Shown: positions 25,401 through 37,272 of the stretch, in pieces | Position numbering within the stretch: the first letter of the stretch is position 1 | Layout: every line of letters starts with the position of its first letter | NCBI GenBank assembly: GCA_018907035.1 | Contig: JACCIC010000054.1 | Location: 709,001 to 773,000 of the forward strand | Reading direction: 5' to 3' | Length of the DNA: 64,000 nucleotides | DNA from: Sycobia sp. Sy_11 | Lineage: Eukaryota; Arthropoda; Insecta; Hymenoptera; Epichrysomallidae | Position numbers and translations under genes: made by a program | The notes under the pieces: generated by a model | The model's input: the letters and a program-made list of their open reading frames with translations, nothing else | What the model was told of the DNA's origin: nothing | Databases searched by the model: none

Positions 25401-28400
25401 TTCAACGTATCGAGATAAGATGTTTTACTTCGTTGGAGATTTTTTTTTTAATATTGGATTTTATTGAATTCACGGCAGTACCGATCCTATATAAATATAA
25501 ATCGCATTTTCGCGTTTATTATTTCCTTCATTCTTTATTATATAGATTGAAAAAAAGAACAGAATCAAAATGTAAGCTGTTACTTATTTTTGAATAATTA
25601 TTAATAATATGATTTGAATAATTTGCGGAAGCATCTTATTAAACAAATTAAATTTACGAAAATCCTTGAATAAGCTCTTAGGAAAAAATAGATAAACACA
25701 TTATTTTATTGACATATTGGCTGAAATTTTCATATAATCTTCGTGATGTGCTTTTGTAAACATTGATCAAGTTTTTTTAATTTGTTCAAAAAGTAGAATT
25801 TCGGAAAATCATCACAATAGGATTCTGTTGTGGCAATAACAACTTCATGTGACATAATACGTTATCGGCTGAGTCATTTTATCTTATAGTTTGCAAAGAA
25901 AACAAAGTTATTGGAAAATAATTGGAACTTTAATTCTATAATTTTAAATGTGCATCCGTGAACGTTTTTTTAAATTAAACTTTATTAATTCCTTCTCGGA
26001 ATTCTATAGTAAGCATTCGTGAATTCTTTTAGTAAATGAGGATCTTTTTTTCAAATGAGGACGATTTTTCTTGATTTCTTGGCTCAGTCCCTGCAATAAT
26101 GACACATAATAATTTTTGTTATTATTAATCGATCATTTTTTTGATAATTCCTCTTGTATTCGAAAAACATCACCTTCGGCTTTTTCAGAGCCGGTTCATC
26201 TTCACAAAGTGACCGTTCTTTTTATTTTTCAACTAGATAATGATACTTGTATGTTTCGACCACAACGATATATCGACACGGAAACTCGTCAGGATCTTTC
26301 AGAGATATTTTTCATAACGAATTTGTCGTTTAAAATTTAAAATTATGTAGCTCTCAATAAGCGTATGATCGTCACTATTTCCAGTACCTTAATTCATATA
26401 TCAGCGTTCAAAACTTACTTTTTCCTTTTTTCTAATTAAAGAAAAATTTGTTTCTTGAATCAACAATCAAAATAAGACTATATATATGTATGTAATGAAT
26501 ATAATTGAAAGTTCAGCATTTTTTTAGTCGAAAACAATAATTACTTAAAACAAACCACCCTGGTAGAAATGCTAAACATTTTTAAGCTGTAAACAAGGTA
26601 TTTCATTAGGAATAAACCTAGTAACAAGGTATTTAACTTCGGTAGTAATTAGGTTAACATGTAACGTTTTTTCCGGTCATTTCGTCCGATTTATAGATAC
26701 ATTTTTTCTCCACCTATTTTTTAGGTATTTAAGGTCCATAATAGTTTCTAATTTTGAATATTGAGTTCATTTATACGCAAGCTATTACTTATGCATATAT
26801 AATACATATTAAATGCATTAAAAATAGTTGATTCACTCGCATACAATGTTATACATATATATGAAGTTTTAAACGAGCTTATATACTAATCAACATAATT
26901 TTTTGTCACTTGCGGGCGTCTCCAGTCACCAGGCATGCAGTCTGTACAATTTTCATAAATTAAAATTTCGATATAAAATCAACTTCACATAAATTTTAAA
27001 AAAATTTCAAAAAACAATAAAATTATATTATTTATTAAATTATTTATTTTATAAATAAATAGAATAATATATTTAATTCATTACCAATAATTGGAACAGG
27101 TATAAGATAAACAAAATAATATTTTTGAAGCTGCTTTATCAGTAATGTCAGAATTTAAGGAGTGAAAATCATATTTAAAAAATGTGTACTTATTATCTTG
27201 ATATTAGTTTTTTGTTGAAACGTTTTAATTCGTTTGCTCGCGCTGTCAGAGCAGCCAAAACTAACTACAAATTAATGTCACATCAACCTAATCTCTTAAC
27301 TTTCGAAGTATTTTAATTAATTTATTAAATCGTATCGAAATTTATCTCGTTGATATTGAAAAAAGAATAACGATGAAAGAAAATATATTGAATAATATTT
27401 ACAGTTTGTTTCTGCATAATAAAAAACTTTTCTATTCTTTCAATTTGAATGTTCTAACTAATATTTAGAATCAAGATAATTATTTATTTGAAATTCAATT
27501 CCGTTTCTTAACTTATTTATTTGAAGTTCTATTCCCTTTCTTAACGTTTGAAGTATTTCTATGTGTTGTTTGTCACAGTTAAAATAAGAAAATGTTCAAA
27601 GCTATCTTGATTTATAAAAATCCTTCTACAATACCTATGTGTAATATACAATACTATAATAATATACAATAACCCTGAAATAACAATAATAAGAAATTAT
27701 TATAATAATAATTTTTGTTATAATACTTCATATATTTCATGCAATTTTGAATGGACATTGTACTTCCGGCAACGTACGATACGATCGCTTATGTAATTCA
27801 ATAACTTCTCAAAATTAGCATTAACACTTAAATTTCAATATATCATTAAAATACTTAGGAAATAATCAATATGCGGCTCATTTATGAAAATGATCTTTCA
27901 TTTTTTGAGAGAGTTATTAATGAAATAAATCTCATTTCCGGCGGATCTCTTATAAGAGTTAATGCGAAACCAGGTTAAATTTCTGATATTATAAGAACTC
28001 ATTCTCAAAAAAGACATTATTTTTCCTTTTTAATTTTTTCAAACTATTTACGTATCTTATGATGTTTCGTTTATTCTACAAACCATATAATATTATAATA
28101 TTATATAAATATTAATTTTTTCGATTGTAGTAATTGAAATTTACATCCGAATTAAAATGTTTATTTACTAGCCAGAATCAAGGTTCCAGCTTCAAACCTA
28201 GTTTCTACCTATTTTTTAATTTTATAGACAATATTCATATTTTTCATTCTAAGATTTGCCTAGTTTTAAGCTATGATAGTTGATTCTATTTTTAATACTT
28301 AGTAACTATTTTTCAACCTATTGAAAATTGTTAGATTTCTACCAGGGGCATGTTTATACTATAAATGCCAAATTTTAGATTTTCTGTACCATAATTTTTT

Positions 28401-31400
28401 TTTTATTAATTAAGGCATGTTTGAAGCTTAATGAAAAGCTTATTCTGCCATATGTACAATAATTTATAGAACAATTCTTGTTGTTTTTGTGTGGAAAAAA
28501 TTTTATTTAATTATTGAAATATGTCATTATTTTTATATAGACGAATCATAACTTTGGATTGTAATAGGGCGTCTGATATATATTGAAATATATAAACGTC
28601 GAACTTTGTCTTGCAAGTGGTTACATCTGTCGAATTTTTCGATAACGATAATCAAGTGACCTCGATGCTAAGCATTTCAAATACAACAAAAAGTGTAGAT
28701 GTTATATATCATAGAGCATAAAATAGATAATTTTATAGCCGTTTAGATAACGATATGAATAACCATAATTTTAAGAAACCACATTATTTTAAGGGACCGT
28801 TGGTCAATTCGGAATATTATCCAGGATGGTTATCACACTGGAATCAACCTGTCGAAAGAGTTAATACAGATGCGGTAACAAAAATGCTCGATGAGATGCT
28901 GTCGCAGAATGCGTCAATAATTATTTACGTGTTTTACGGTGGAACTAACTTCGGATTCTCATCTGGTCAGTGGCGTAGTTGAAACATTAATTTTAAAAAT
29001 TTATATAGATATTAATTTTATTATGTTTTTGATAGGTGCCAATATATACAACAATGTAATTTATTCTCCCCAGTTAACTTCTTATGATTATGATGCTCCA
29101 CTCACCGAAGCTAGAGATCCAACAGATAAATATTTTGCGATGAGAGATGTTATACTGAAGGTATTTTAGTATACATTTTATTACACAACTTCATCTTTGA
29201 AAAATTATGTTTGATATCTACACACAAATAATAGTAGTAAGAAGTTGTAATAAAATATTCACGAACTTAAAATGTTAAAAATCGCAACTTCAACAGCATG
29301 ATAATACAAATATTAGACATACTAAATTAATGTTTCAGTATTTCCCAAAGCCAAAATTGGAAATTCCGACTGTAGATGCCAAGGGTAATTATGGAGATAT
29401 ACATTTAAAACCTGTGCTTGATCTATTCAGTAGCGCAAGCCGACGAATCTTCGGCACTGTAGTAACAACATTCCCTGAACCACCAACGTTCGAATTTTTG
29501 GGGATGCCGCATTGGTTGGGCTTATACCAAGCCACTCTGCCTCTTTTGCCGAATTCGCAAAATTTGACAACGTTGAAAGCCGTGGTGAAGGACAGAGCAT
29601 TAATTTACATCAATAACAACTTCACAGGCTCTCTAAGTCGTATGGACAACAAGAGCAGTCTGGATCTGTTGCCCAATGTCACAGGAAATATCGACATTCT
29701 CGTAGAAAACCAGGGTCACGTGAATTACGGTAATATAGATGTCGAAGATTTCAAGGTACGTTATTAACTTCATTGTACTTTTTAACAAAGAGAAGCCTTC
29801 AGATATAGGAGATGGATTTTATTCAGGTTAGACTGGATGACTTAGATATACTATATAGTGAGAGAAATTTTTAATAAAAATCCCTACTTTTAATAACAGA
29901 ATCACGAATTTAAAGAAATTATGACATTTGATACGACTTTGATCCGATACGTATTTAACTTACAAAAGAAAATCTCCTTTTAGTTCGATACACTTGACTC
30001 AGTGATGCTTCCACTTCTTTCTGAAAAATATATTTTCTCGAGACCTGCAAACTGAGCCTCCTTGGTGGCCATGACTTCTTCATTCAGCTAAAATTTCTAC
30101 CCGGCAAGTCATTTTTTCAAATTTGGAAGCAAGAATAAATCAATGGGGTGAAATCTGAAAATACGGTGGATGGGGCAATAATTTAGTATATTGACATGTG
30201 AAAAAGTACTTCATTACAAATATTATAATCTCTTTGCAATCCCGCATCCAAATCAGTCCAATAATTCGGCATAGTACAACTTGGTGACCATTGTGCTCTT
30301 TTTCAGTTAGTCAATGCATATCACACCTGATTATAATTATTCTACCATAGGACAGTCTTCGTCTTCTTCGAAGTACGTTCATTCTGCTCACTTTTTAGTC
30401 AGAGCAACATAGTTATTGGTTGCGCTTATGTTGTTTGGCGTAATCAAATGCGTCACCCTTTGCGTCGACAGCTTTCTCATACCTAAAATTTCATGAAAAT
30501 TATGATTCATGCAGTCTTTTGAGATGTCTACTGGTTCAACTCTCACGCGCACCATCGATCGGCTGTCTGACAATACCAGTTCGTGGATGTCGGTCACGTT
30601 ATCCTGCGCGGTAGTCGTTCAAAAACCGACGTACGATCATGCCAAAACTTAATAAACCAGGTTTTAGTGCTAGCCATCGAAGGAGAAATGTCATTCTATA
30701 CAGCATCTAAGCGCTTATTGGTTTCAGCGCGTGAATTTCTATGTAAAAGCAAGAATCGAATCCCAAACCGTATTGCTCTTTTTTCATTTTTTAACATCCG
30801 TGATTACAACCCATTTTACACGCGATTAAAACAAAATTACAAATTCAATGAAGCTCATATTTTGAGAGTAGTCGTCTACAAAAATGTACTTTATTGCTAC
30901 ACATGATACATTTTAATTACATTTTACTATATAAAAAATTTGAAATGCTTTCAGTCCATGATTTTCTTTGCACTTCTACGAAGAAGATAAAGCGCCCTTC
31001 GTATAGGAAAATATTTGATGCACCGTACAGGAGCAAAAGCGTTTGCGACCTCAAATATGTTAACGCCCTTGGTACGCTAAGGCGGCAAATATACCATCGT
31101 GGGCAAACGCATATTTGACATCCTAGTGGCACATTGTACTATTGGTTATGCAATATATTCAGTTTAACAAAACAGAAATATAATAATTTAAAAGTAAAGT
31201 AGTATAATATCTTCAAAATAGAAGAACATTCAATTATATTATGGAGACAGTCCTTGTTACTTGGTTTCGTCTTAATCAAATTTCTCACCAATATCTCATG
31301 GCCTCTCGTGGTAATTGCCGACAAATGAAATTTTTAACGACTATATAATATTTTACAGGGAATTTGGAATGTAACATTGAACGATGTTCAAGTTTCACCA

Positions 31401-31754
31401 TGGACAATAATTGGATTCACTTTGGATTCCGTTTCATCCCTTGATTTCGATGTAAATGACACGCAGGCTGAAACTGAAGCGCTAATCAAAGGTCCCCAAT
31501 TTCTCATTGGGGAATTTCTCATTGAAGATATACCGCGAGACACTTTTTTGAACACCGATAATTGGGGAAAAGGTGTCGCATACGTTAACGGGCACAATTT
31601 GGGAAGATACTGGCCCGACGTTGGACCGCAAGTAACTCTGTACATTCCCGCGCCGTATCTTAAGAGCGGTGTAAACCATTTAGTCCTTCTGGAACTTGAA
31701 TATGTCCCCAAGAACCGATCGATGACATTTCAAACTACGCCAATATTTGATTAA
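13408..31754 (+). CDS. GLB1: Glycoside hydrolase family 35 beta-galactosidase (GLB1-like), complete, ten exons
   Basis: The product releases terminal beta-galactose from glycans, normally in the lysosome or outside the cell. Coding exons: 13408-13482, 21663-21832, 21913-22063, 22308-22371, 23179-23273, 24010-24240, 28794-28965, 29036-29160, 29339-29755, 31359-31754. All introns are GT/AG, every phase closes, and the product is 631 residues, close to the family norm. Exon 1 encodes a signal peptide (hydrophobic VFCIIGLAAVSS, likely cleavage after SCA). Family landmarks in order: DGKPFRYVAGSFHYFR and GLNAVET; GPYICAERDFGGFPYWL; VQVENEYGS with the acid/base Glu189; GPLVNSEYYPGW with the nucleophile Glu269 (known in human GLB1 as Glu188 and Glu268); FYGGTNFGF; and C-terminal beta domains with NGHNLGRYWP. 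One oddity is Arg where relatives usually have Trp in CAEWDFGG. Orthology to GLB1 rather than a GLB1L-type paralogue was not established. Confidence 0.95.
16050..20600 (-). mobile_element. Degenerate jockey-like non-LTR retrotransposon (LINE), antisense in intron 1
   Basis: Reading the minus strand from high to low coordinates gives LINE domains in order but broken by stops and shifts. A tail resembling LINE ORF1 (SIHLLNYAIFKSFLDKIYE) lies near 20175-20335. The endonuclease C-terminal part (NFSNGIQSSIGHSICSTQLG) lies near 19500-19565. The connector with KRSRKNTFNKYKKRKTNENK and STINVSTPYQ lies near 19050-19200. Reverse transcriptase follows: GAWPDNIPNVPLRN near 18700, SRWKEAIVISIP near 18560-18600, NPQNYRPVAMT near 18485-18515. 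The catalytic box reads FADE instead of FADD at 17976-17987, and SKTQSIIFSKNRRTNLL lies near 17800-17850. Both ends are approximate; no poly(A) tail or target duplication was found. Confidence 0.8.
21182..21580 (+). other. Open frame in intron 1 of uncertain status
   Basis: A frame open from 21188 to 21580 has a protein-like first half (LPSFMSNIVEPQIQKLK, EPEHFEPLELTHTES) with better codon composition than its surroundings. It follows a possible acceptor (AAATTCTAG). Spliced to exon 1 in phase it would meet a stop within about ten codons, so it is not a normal beta-galactosidase exon. It could be an alternative first exon or a mobile-element fragment. Confidence 0.25.
24241..28793 (+). other. 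Intron 6 of the beta-galactosidase gene (4.6 kb)
   Basis: This AT-rich intron separates the acid/base exon from the nucleophile exon. Apart from one antisense mariner relic (about 25.7-26.3 kb) nothing was recognised. The acceptor is TTATTTTAAG. Confidence 0.7.
25720..26320 (-). pseudogene. Mariner transposase relic in intron 6
   Basis: On the minus strand the pieces run in family order. VVVETYKYHY followed by EDEPALKKPKV (compare VDETWIHHY and GEPAPKKAK) lies near 26150-26290. NNKNYYVSLLQGLSQEIKKN then RPHLKK lies near 26055-26130. HEVVIATTESYCDDF and PKFYFLNKLKKLDQC lie near 25760-25850. Only about half of the enzyme remains and no terminal repeat was found. Confidence 0.7.
29756..31358 (+). 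other. Intron 9 of the beta-galactosidase gene (1.6 kb)
   Basis: The donor GTACGT follows DVEDFK and the acceptor TTTTACAG precedes GIWNVTLNDV. It contains an antisense mariner relic. A moderately GC-rich stretch at 30920-31130 shows no recognisable domain on either strand. Confidence 0.7.
29900..30660 (-). pseudogene. Internally deleted mariner transposase relic in intron 9
   Basis: The N-terminal DNA-binding part is an open frame at 30388-30597 (TDIHELVLSDSRSMVRVR, ISKDCMNHNFHEILGMRKLS). It matches the mariner region that normally continues into RWVPRLL. The C-terminal end reads FAGLEKIYFSER near 30015-30055 and KCIELKGDFLL then YVSDQSRIKCHNF near 29915-29995. The catalytic core between them is mostly missing. 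Confidence 0.8.
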
Positions 31755-31868
31755 TGTTGGCTTTCTTTTAATCGTATCACAGAGATTTTTTAACGATATT
31801 ACTAATGTATTTATATATGTAAGAGACCGATGACAAATTAGTAATATACATTAACAATATGACTGTAT

Positions 31869-31874
31869 ATTAAA
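31869..31874 (+). promoter_or_regulatory. Probable polyadenylation signal (ATTAAA) of the beta-galactosidase gene
   Basis: ATTAAA lies 115 bp after the stop codon and is the nearest canonical or common variant hexamer in the 3' flank. Confidence 0.5.
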
Positions 31875-31879
31875 GACTA

Positions 31880-32289
31880 TTGAAAATATTAAGTTTTATG
31901 AAAAAAAAAATTTTGTACAAACATGGTAATAAAAATAACATTGCTAGTAAATAATCCATTCTCTACAATTAATCTCAGCAGTATCAATGATTTAACGAGT
32001 TGGAAGTAAACATATATACTGTATATATGTAGCATTAAAAGTTCACAGAAAATAAGTAGAAAATTCATTCCTTCTAAAAATGGTGGATTCGTCGGTATAT
32101 ATGCAGGAAAAAAAGTCTCTCCCTCGCAGCTAACCTTCGTGCTCCGTTGGGAAGCCCTTGCCATCGCTTCTATATATCTATATATATATAGAATACGGCG
32201 CTGTTATTTTCTTTCTTTTTTTGTTCAAATCCAGTAAGCAAACAATATTTTTCCATCTTCGAATATAGGTACACCGAACTCCGTATGTA
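31880..32289. other. Intergenic, nothing recognised
   Basis: AT-rich spacer between the beta-galactosidase 3' end and the following CpG-rich patch. Confidence 0.4.
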
Positions 32290-32690
32290 CAGAAAATTGA
32301 TCGGCAATGATGTTGCCGTTCTTTGGCAATGCGAGCGTCATATACACCGGAAGGACACTATCCGCGGACTATAATAAAGACCAGGAGGGAGGGGACGAGG
32401 CAAAGGCAATCAATGCGAGTGTCATAAATATCCTCGATCCATATATACCTGGGCCGAGCAGCGTACAGCCGTATTCCCTGACTTCTCCCCCTTCGTGGGG
32501 GGTGACAAATGAGTCGCGGAGTTCTATCGAATTCTTAGGTCTCGACATGCGCTTTCGTCGATTACCGCGAATCCCCTCTTCGCCCTCTTCCGACCCGTAT
32601 CGGTGGCAAAAGGGGTTGGTGGGAGCGAATGCCGTATATATTGTGAGCCGCTCGCGCGGCCAAGGTGCCTGAAAAATCACGAGTATTGTG
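32290..32690. promoter_or_regulatory. CpG-rich island; possible promoter or first exon
   Basis: About 400 bp of markedly GC-richer sequence. It contains a near-exact 16-bp repeat, CAATGCGAG-C/T-GTCATA, at 32329 and 32411. Open frames exist on both strands, which base composition alone can give. The + frame 32307-32642 ends at a possible donor (ATT|GTGAGC) in phase 0, the phase needed by the first visible zinc-finger exon at 35868, so it could be the missing 5' exon of that gene. This is speculative. Confidence 0.3.
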
Positions 32691-32699
32691 AGTATTAAA

Positions 32700-35035
32700 C
32701 TGCGGGCAAAACCTTTGATACTCGTTCAAACGGCCAAATGTAAGCGACAAATATCTTTGCATTAACTTAAATTAGTATATATATATCCATTCCTTTTTCA
32801 AGCGTCATATATATTTATATATGGCTTTATGTTATTCTTTTGAGAACATCGACGAGGTTTTCGATTTTATGTATTTCAACAAATGTTAAGAAACGCCTAT
32901 CTAGCAATATAAAGCAAAAACACTTTTACGTTTAAACAAATAGTTTTAAATGCAGTAGCAAGATATATTTCTCCAAGGTTGCTTTCATCGTTAACAAAAA
33001 TTTATAGCCAAATTCTTCATTTAAATACTTCCTTGATCTACATCATTTTATTATTTTGCTCAAATTTCTTTACGATAAATTATTACGGCGCAATACCAGT
33101 AAAATCATGTATCATCGTCTTATAGAGATTAAAAAGTTTATTCCGCAAGTTTTTCAGCTTTTTATTCGCGTATATTGCTTTATCACTTTGCTTTACGATT
33201 ATATATATCACATCCAATACAGTAATTTTCATAACCGAGGAGGTATAATGTGTGGTTTATTAATTTTGCAATACAATGTTTCAGACATCGAAATATATTA
33301 CTCGAGAATATGCTATGAACTAATTGTTTGGTTCCGTTTTTTGTTTTGTTTTTTTTTTTAATAATGTTTTATTTCTGATTACAACATTTGTAAGCATGCA
33401 AAGAATTGAAAATTCAGATTTTGAAACAAAACGATTCAACTGAAAAATTTTAAGATATAATACTAATTGAAGTTCTATTAAATATGATTGCCCGTCGCCA
33501 TAATACACTTACATTAGATAGTAAGAATAGAGTTTGAATTGTCGTTATGTTATTAATTTCAATCTCGAAGTTGGAATTGCATTTCTTAACAACCAAATTA
33601 AAATCTTATTCTTTAAAAATTATTACAGCATTTACCAAATTTGATTCGTGCAAAAATTTTCAATATATTCAGAAAAATAGAAATAGCACATTCTGAGCAT
33701 TGTTTCACTCATATTACTTTTTTCTAAAACTATTTGGAACTTATTTACCGCCATGTCATTTTATTAATGTAACATCTCTCGACTATATAGTTCAGTGTTA
33801 AATTAATTGTTTGTTTCTTTAAATATGCATGTAAAAGACTACATACAGCTGTTTCTAAATAATCTTTTTTAGTTATAAATAAAAATTTTAAAAACATATT
33901 TAAAAAACAAGTTTATTACTTGTAATAATATCATTGCATTATGTATTTATAAATCGTGCACTGTTTAACATTTTCTCGTACTAAAGAAAACTTAAATTTT
34001 ACCGTAGTTATACACATTTATAAATATATTTTAGTTTTAATTTCAAATTATATTTATTTTTTTATATCTTTCTTTATTTATTAAGTTTAATATTATCATT
34101 CTTTTGAAATCTATTTAAAGTCCAAAATTTTTTTTCTCAAAATCTTTAATTAGATAACAAACTAATAATTTCGTAATAAATTATTGGATGTAGCAATATT
34201 GATAATATTATAAAAGAAACAGTATGAAATAATAATCCAATTATCTAATAAATAACAGAAATATAAAAACACTAAAAATAAAAGTTAAAGAATATATAAA
34301 AATATTAAATTGCCATAGAGTGGATCAATAATAAAGTTATAAGAGTAGAAAAAAATAGGTAATGAATTTATATAATTTATGCGTAAATATAATTAATGCT
34401 CCAATCAACTAACAATAAGTTTACAGTTTCGATTTAAATGTTCTATTTTACTTGTAGGTGTCTAAGATTTTTCAATATATATATATTTGAAATATCATAA
34501 GATACCAAACAAGCTATAGTATCTTCGCAAAATATTGACATAAAAGATTATATAAAACCCATAAATCTTAGAAAAAATTCTGTAGGAGAATAAGATTAAG
34601 CATTGAAACAAATGCAAGATTGTAATGTCGATTAGATTTTTTCATAAATCGTATATGAATTCATCTATCTGGAGCTAATATGTTATCAAAATGATTCATG
34701 AATGAGAACGAATTGTTAAAAATGAACACAATATAGATCAACAATTGAATATAGCAAAGAATCTCACGCCCATAATGTAGTAAAACACAAATACCTAATA
34801 CCTGCCTGTGCTATCAAATTAATAATAAATAGAAACTAGCTGTCAACGTCTGTGCAACTGAAGGTTTTGTTTCAATAGTGCAAGAAATTCGCATAGAAAT
34901 GTTTCGCGAATAAAATTAGACGGTCGCGAGTTTTTCCAAATGACATTATAAATAAAGAAACAATAGACAATGCCGATTCATTACTTTATATTATAGATAA
35001 TATAGATAGTAGTACAATGTGGCACCGGGTTTGCT
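32700..35035. other. AT-rich intergenic DNA, nothing recognised
   Basis: No coding potential or repeat family was recognised. It may be an intron if the zinc-finger gene starts in the CpG-rich patch upstream. Confidence 0.4.
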
Positions 35036-35039
35036 ATAT

Positions 35040-35380
35040 TACGCCGCGTCAGGGAAAAAAGAAAAGAAGGAGATGTCGAAAGGGGGCTGTAAAAAGCTCC
35101 GCCTCTCGTGAGGTTGACACCGCCCTCGGCATGCGCCCCGCACGAACGCCTCGCGGGCACCAGAGCCCTGCGCCACCGATATATATGTAGGCGTATATGC
35201 GCATATGATCGTACATACCTTTTTATACCGCGAGAAAAGCGGCGACAGTTTTATAGTCCGCGCGCGCGGAGCATCGACAAGGTGTTTTTTTTTTTTATCG
35301 AGCATCTTGGCTCGCGAATCGTTGGTCTCGTAGTCTACAGAAAGTGGTGTTACTCACCTATTTATGTATTGTTATGACGG
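35040..35380 (+). promoter_or_regulatory. CpG-rich patch upstream of the zinc-finger exons; probable promoter
   Basis: GC-rich sequence (GCATGCGCCCCGCACG, CGCGCGCGG) about 500 bp before the first visible zinc-finger exon. A short ATG followed by a good donor (ATGACGG|GTAAGC) occurs at 35374-35380, but its phase does not fit the exon at 35868 without another exon between them. Confidence 0.4.
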
Positions 35381-35867
35381 GTAAGCAGGTACTGCCGTAA
35401 ACTGTCCAGACAGTTCACGATCAAAGTATTTTAAAGGATTGCCGGCTAAAAGGCGGCGTATTTTATTAAACTCTTTTGATATATTTTAAGCGGGTCGGTA
35501 GGAATCCACGAATTGGCTATTAAATTGATTGTGGCTTTTCAAAAATTTACTATTTGAGAACCGATTTACATTGTGAGGATTTTGCTGTTAATAAATCAAC
35601 TTTATATGTGCATGTAAATTTCTTGAAAAACAAATTCGAGTTGAACGGGAAAAAATATGTTTTACTATATTGAATTCCGTAATATATAGTATAAACGTGA
35701 TCGAATATTTCCACATTTCAATTTGAACGTTTCTTGTCTGTATTTAATATTTTAACGTGATTATATACTTAATACACAAAGTTCCAAATTATACTTCAAA
35801 GTTTACATCTACTTAAATGCATTAACTTAATAGAGTTCTAATATTTGTTTAAGAGAAAAACTACCAG

Positions 35868-37027
35868 GATATCCCACTCGATTTAAGTTGTAAAGTTCGT
35901 GAACAAGAAATTCTGAAAAGTTCAAGGGACCATCAGAAACGACTGCCGTGTGAAATTTGTGAAAAGAAATTCGACAGACCGTCATTATTAAAAAGGCACC
36001 TTCGGACACATACGGGTAAAAATAAAAAGCTGCAATAAAAAAAAAATAGAAAAAATAAATTATCCCATGAATTAATGAAAGTTTATTGCAAAACAATGAA
36101 GGCGAGAAACCGCACGGATGCAACATTTGCGGGAAATTGTTTAGTACCAGCAGCTCGTTAAATACCCACGCAAGGATCCATACGGGAGAAAGGCCGCACG
36201 TTTGCCCGCTGTGCGGAAAACGGTTTACTGCATCATCAAATTTATACTACCATAGAATGACACACAATAAGGTCGGATACTTTTTAATTGATGCAGAACC
36301 CTTGATATAAAATTCTAATAGTTTTAAGGAATAACATATTTCTATAATATTTAAAAGGAAACTTTTTTTATTCGAAAAAAATAAAATGTTCTAAACGAAA
36401 AAATGATAAATTCTGACCATTAATTAAATTACGATTTTTAAAAATCCCCATCGTATATAAAATTATATTTTAATTTATTTAAACAATAACATAAATCAGC
36501 TGCAAGTATTTAAATAATAACATAATCCAGCTTTGAAAATTAATTTAAAAATTATAAATCGATCATAATTAGGTGAAGCCACACAGATGTACAGAATGTG
36601 ATCGATCTTTTTCTACACCTGGTGATTTAAAAGCTCATAGCTATTCTCACACAGGAAATTGGCCATTAAGATGTCCTATTTGTTATAGAGGCTTTTGTAA
36701 ACCAAGAATTTTACATCATCACGTTGAACTACACAAACGTAAAAAGAAATTATGAAAAATTATTGTTTTTCAAAATATTAATAATGGTTCATTTTTACTT
36801 TTTTAGGAATTCACGTGAAGCAATGTAATATGTGCAAAAACAAATTTGCATCTACAAATAATTTTCTAATTCACAAATGTGTAAAAAATATCGAAGGGTT
36901 ACAACAAATCACGTCGAATCCACAAATTAACGAAAATAGTACTAGTATGTGTAATAACAGTAAATTTGACCCCTTGATCTTCCCATATACCTCAAAAATT
37001 GTGATGTCTTTCCCATGGATATTATAA
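35868..37027 (+). CDS. C2H2 zinc-finger protein, 3' four exons (5' end not found)
   Basis: Probably a nuclear DNA-binding transcription factor; target unknown. Exons: 35868-36015, 36102-36271, 36573-36738, 36807-37027. All phases agree and give 234 residues from the first visible codon. Five regular C2H2 fingers follow one another ([40 protein letters not shown], each with H-x3-H), joined by TGEKPH / TGERPH linkers in the early fingers. A sixth, degenerate finger ([19 protein letters not shown]) has H-x-C. The tail is rich in Asn and Ser. The first exon starts after a CTACCAG acceptor with no ATG, so one or more upstream exons are missing. If intron 3 is retained, the protein ends at KRKKKL (36755), a possible shorter isoform. 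Intron 2 has a weak donor (GTCGGA). Confidence 0.85.
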
Positions 37028-37031
37028 TAAA
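37026..37031 (+). promoter_or_regulatory. AATAAA overlapping the zinc-finger stop codon
   Basis: The hexamer begins inside the TAA stop codon, so a transcript using it would have almost no 3' UTR. Confidence 0.45.
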
Positions 37032-37137
37032 GAAAGGTAAAGTGATATGCAATAATTAATCACGAAATATATCAAAATTGTCATTTATTCAAATACTATA
37101 TTTATTTATCGTATAATTACGACAAGCGCGCATGTTT

Positions 37138-37143
37138 TTTATT
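37138..37143 (-). promoter_or_regulatory. Probable polyadenylation signal of PUS7
   Basis: AATAAA on the minus strand, 130 bp past the PUS7 stop codon. It lies about 110 bp from the opposing zinc-finger signal, so the convergent 3' ends almost touch or overlap. Confidence 0.5.
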
Positions 37144-37272
37144 AAAAAAGAATCATTTTATAATCAATAATAAGAAACATAGCGGATTTTCATATAATTA
37201 AACTAACTCAAGTCTTGTATATAATCCAACTCTTAATAAGAGAAGTAGAATAACGTTTTATATAAAAAAAAA

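Noticed and set aside
30583..31132. Several 70-107 codon frames in intron 9
   Set aside because: Partly antisense to the mariner relic; the rest show no domain and lie inside an intron with a good donor and acceptor.
31388..31711. Minus-strand frame of 107 codons
   Set aside because: Shadow of the last beta-galactosidase exon.
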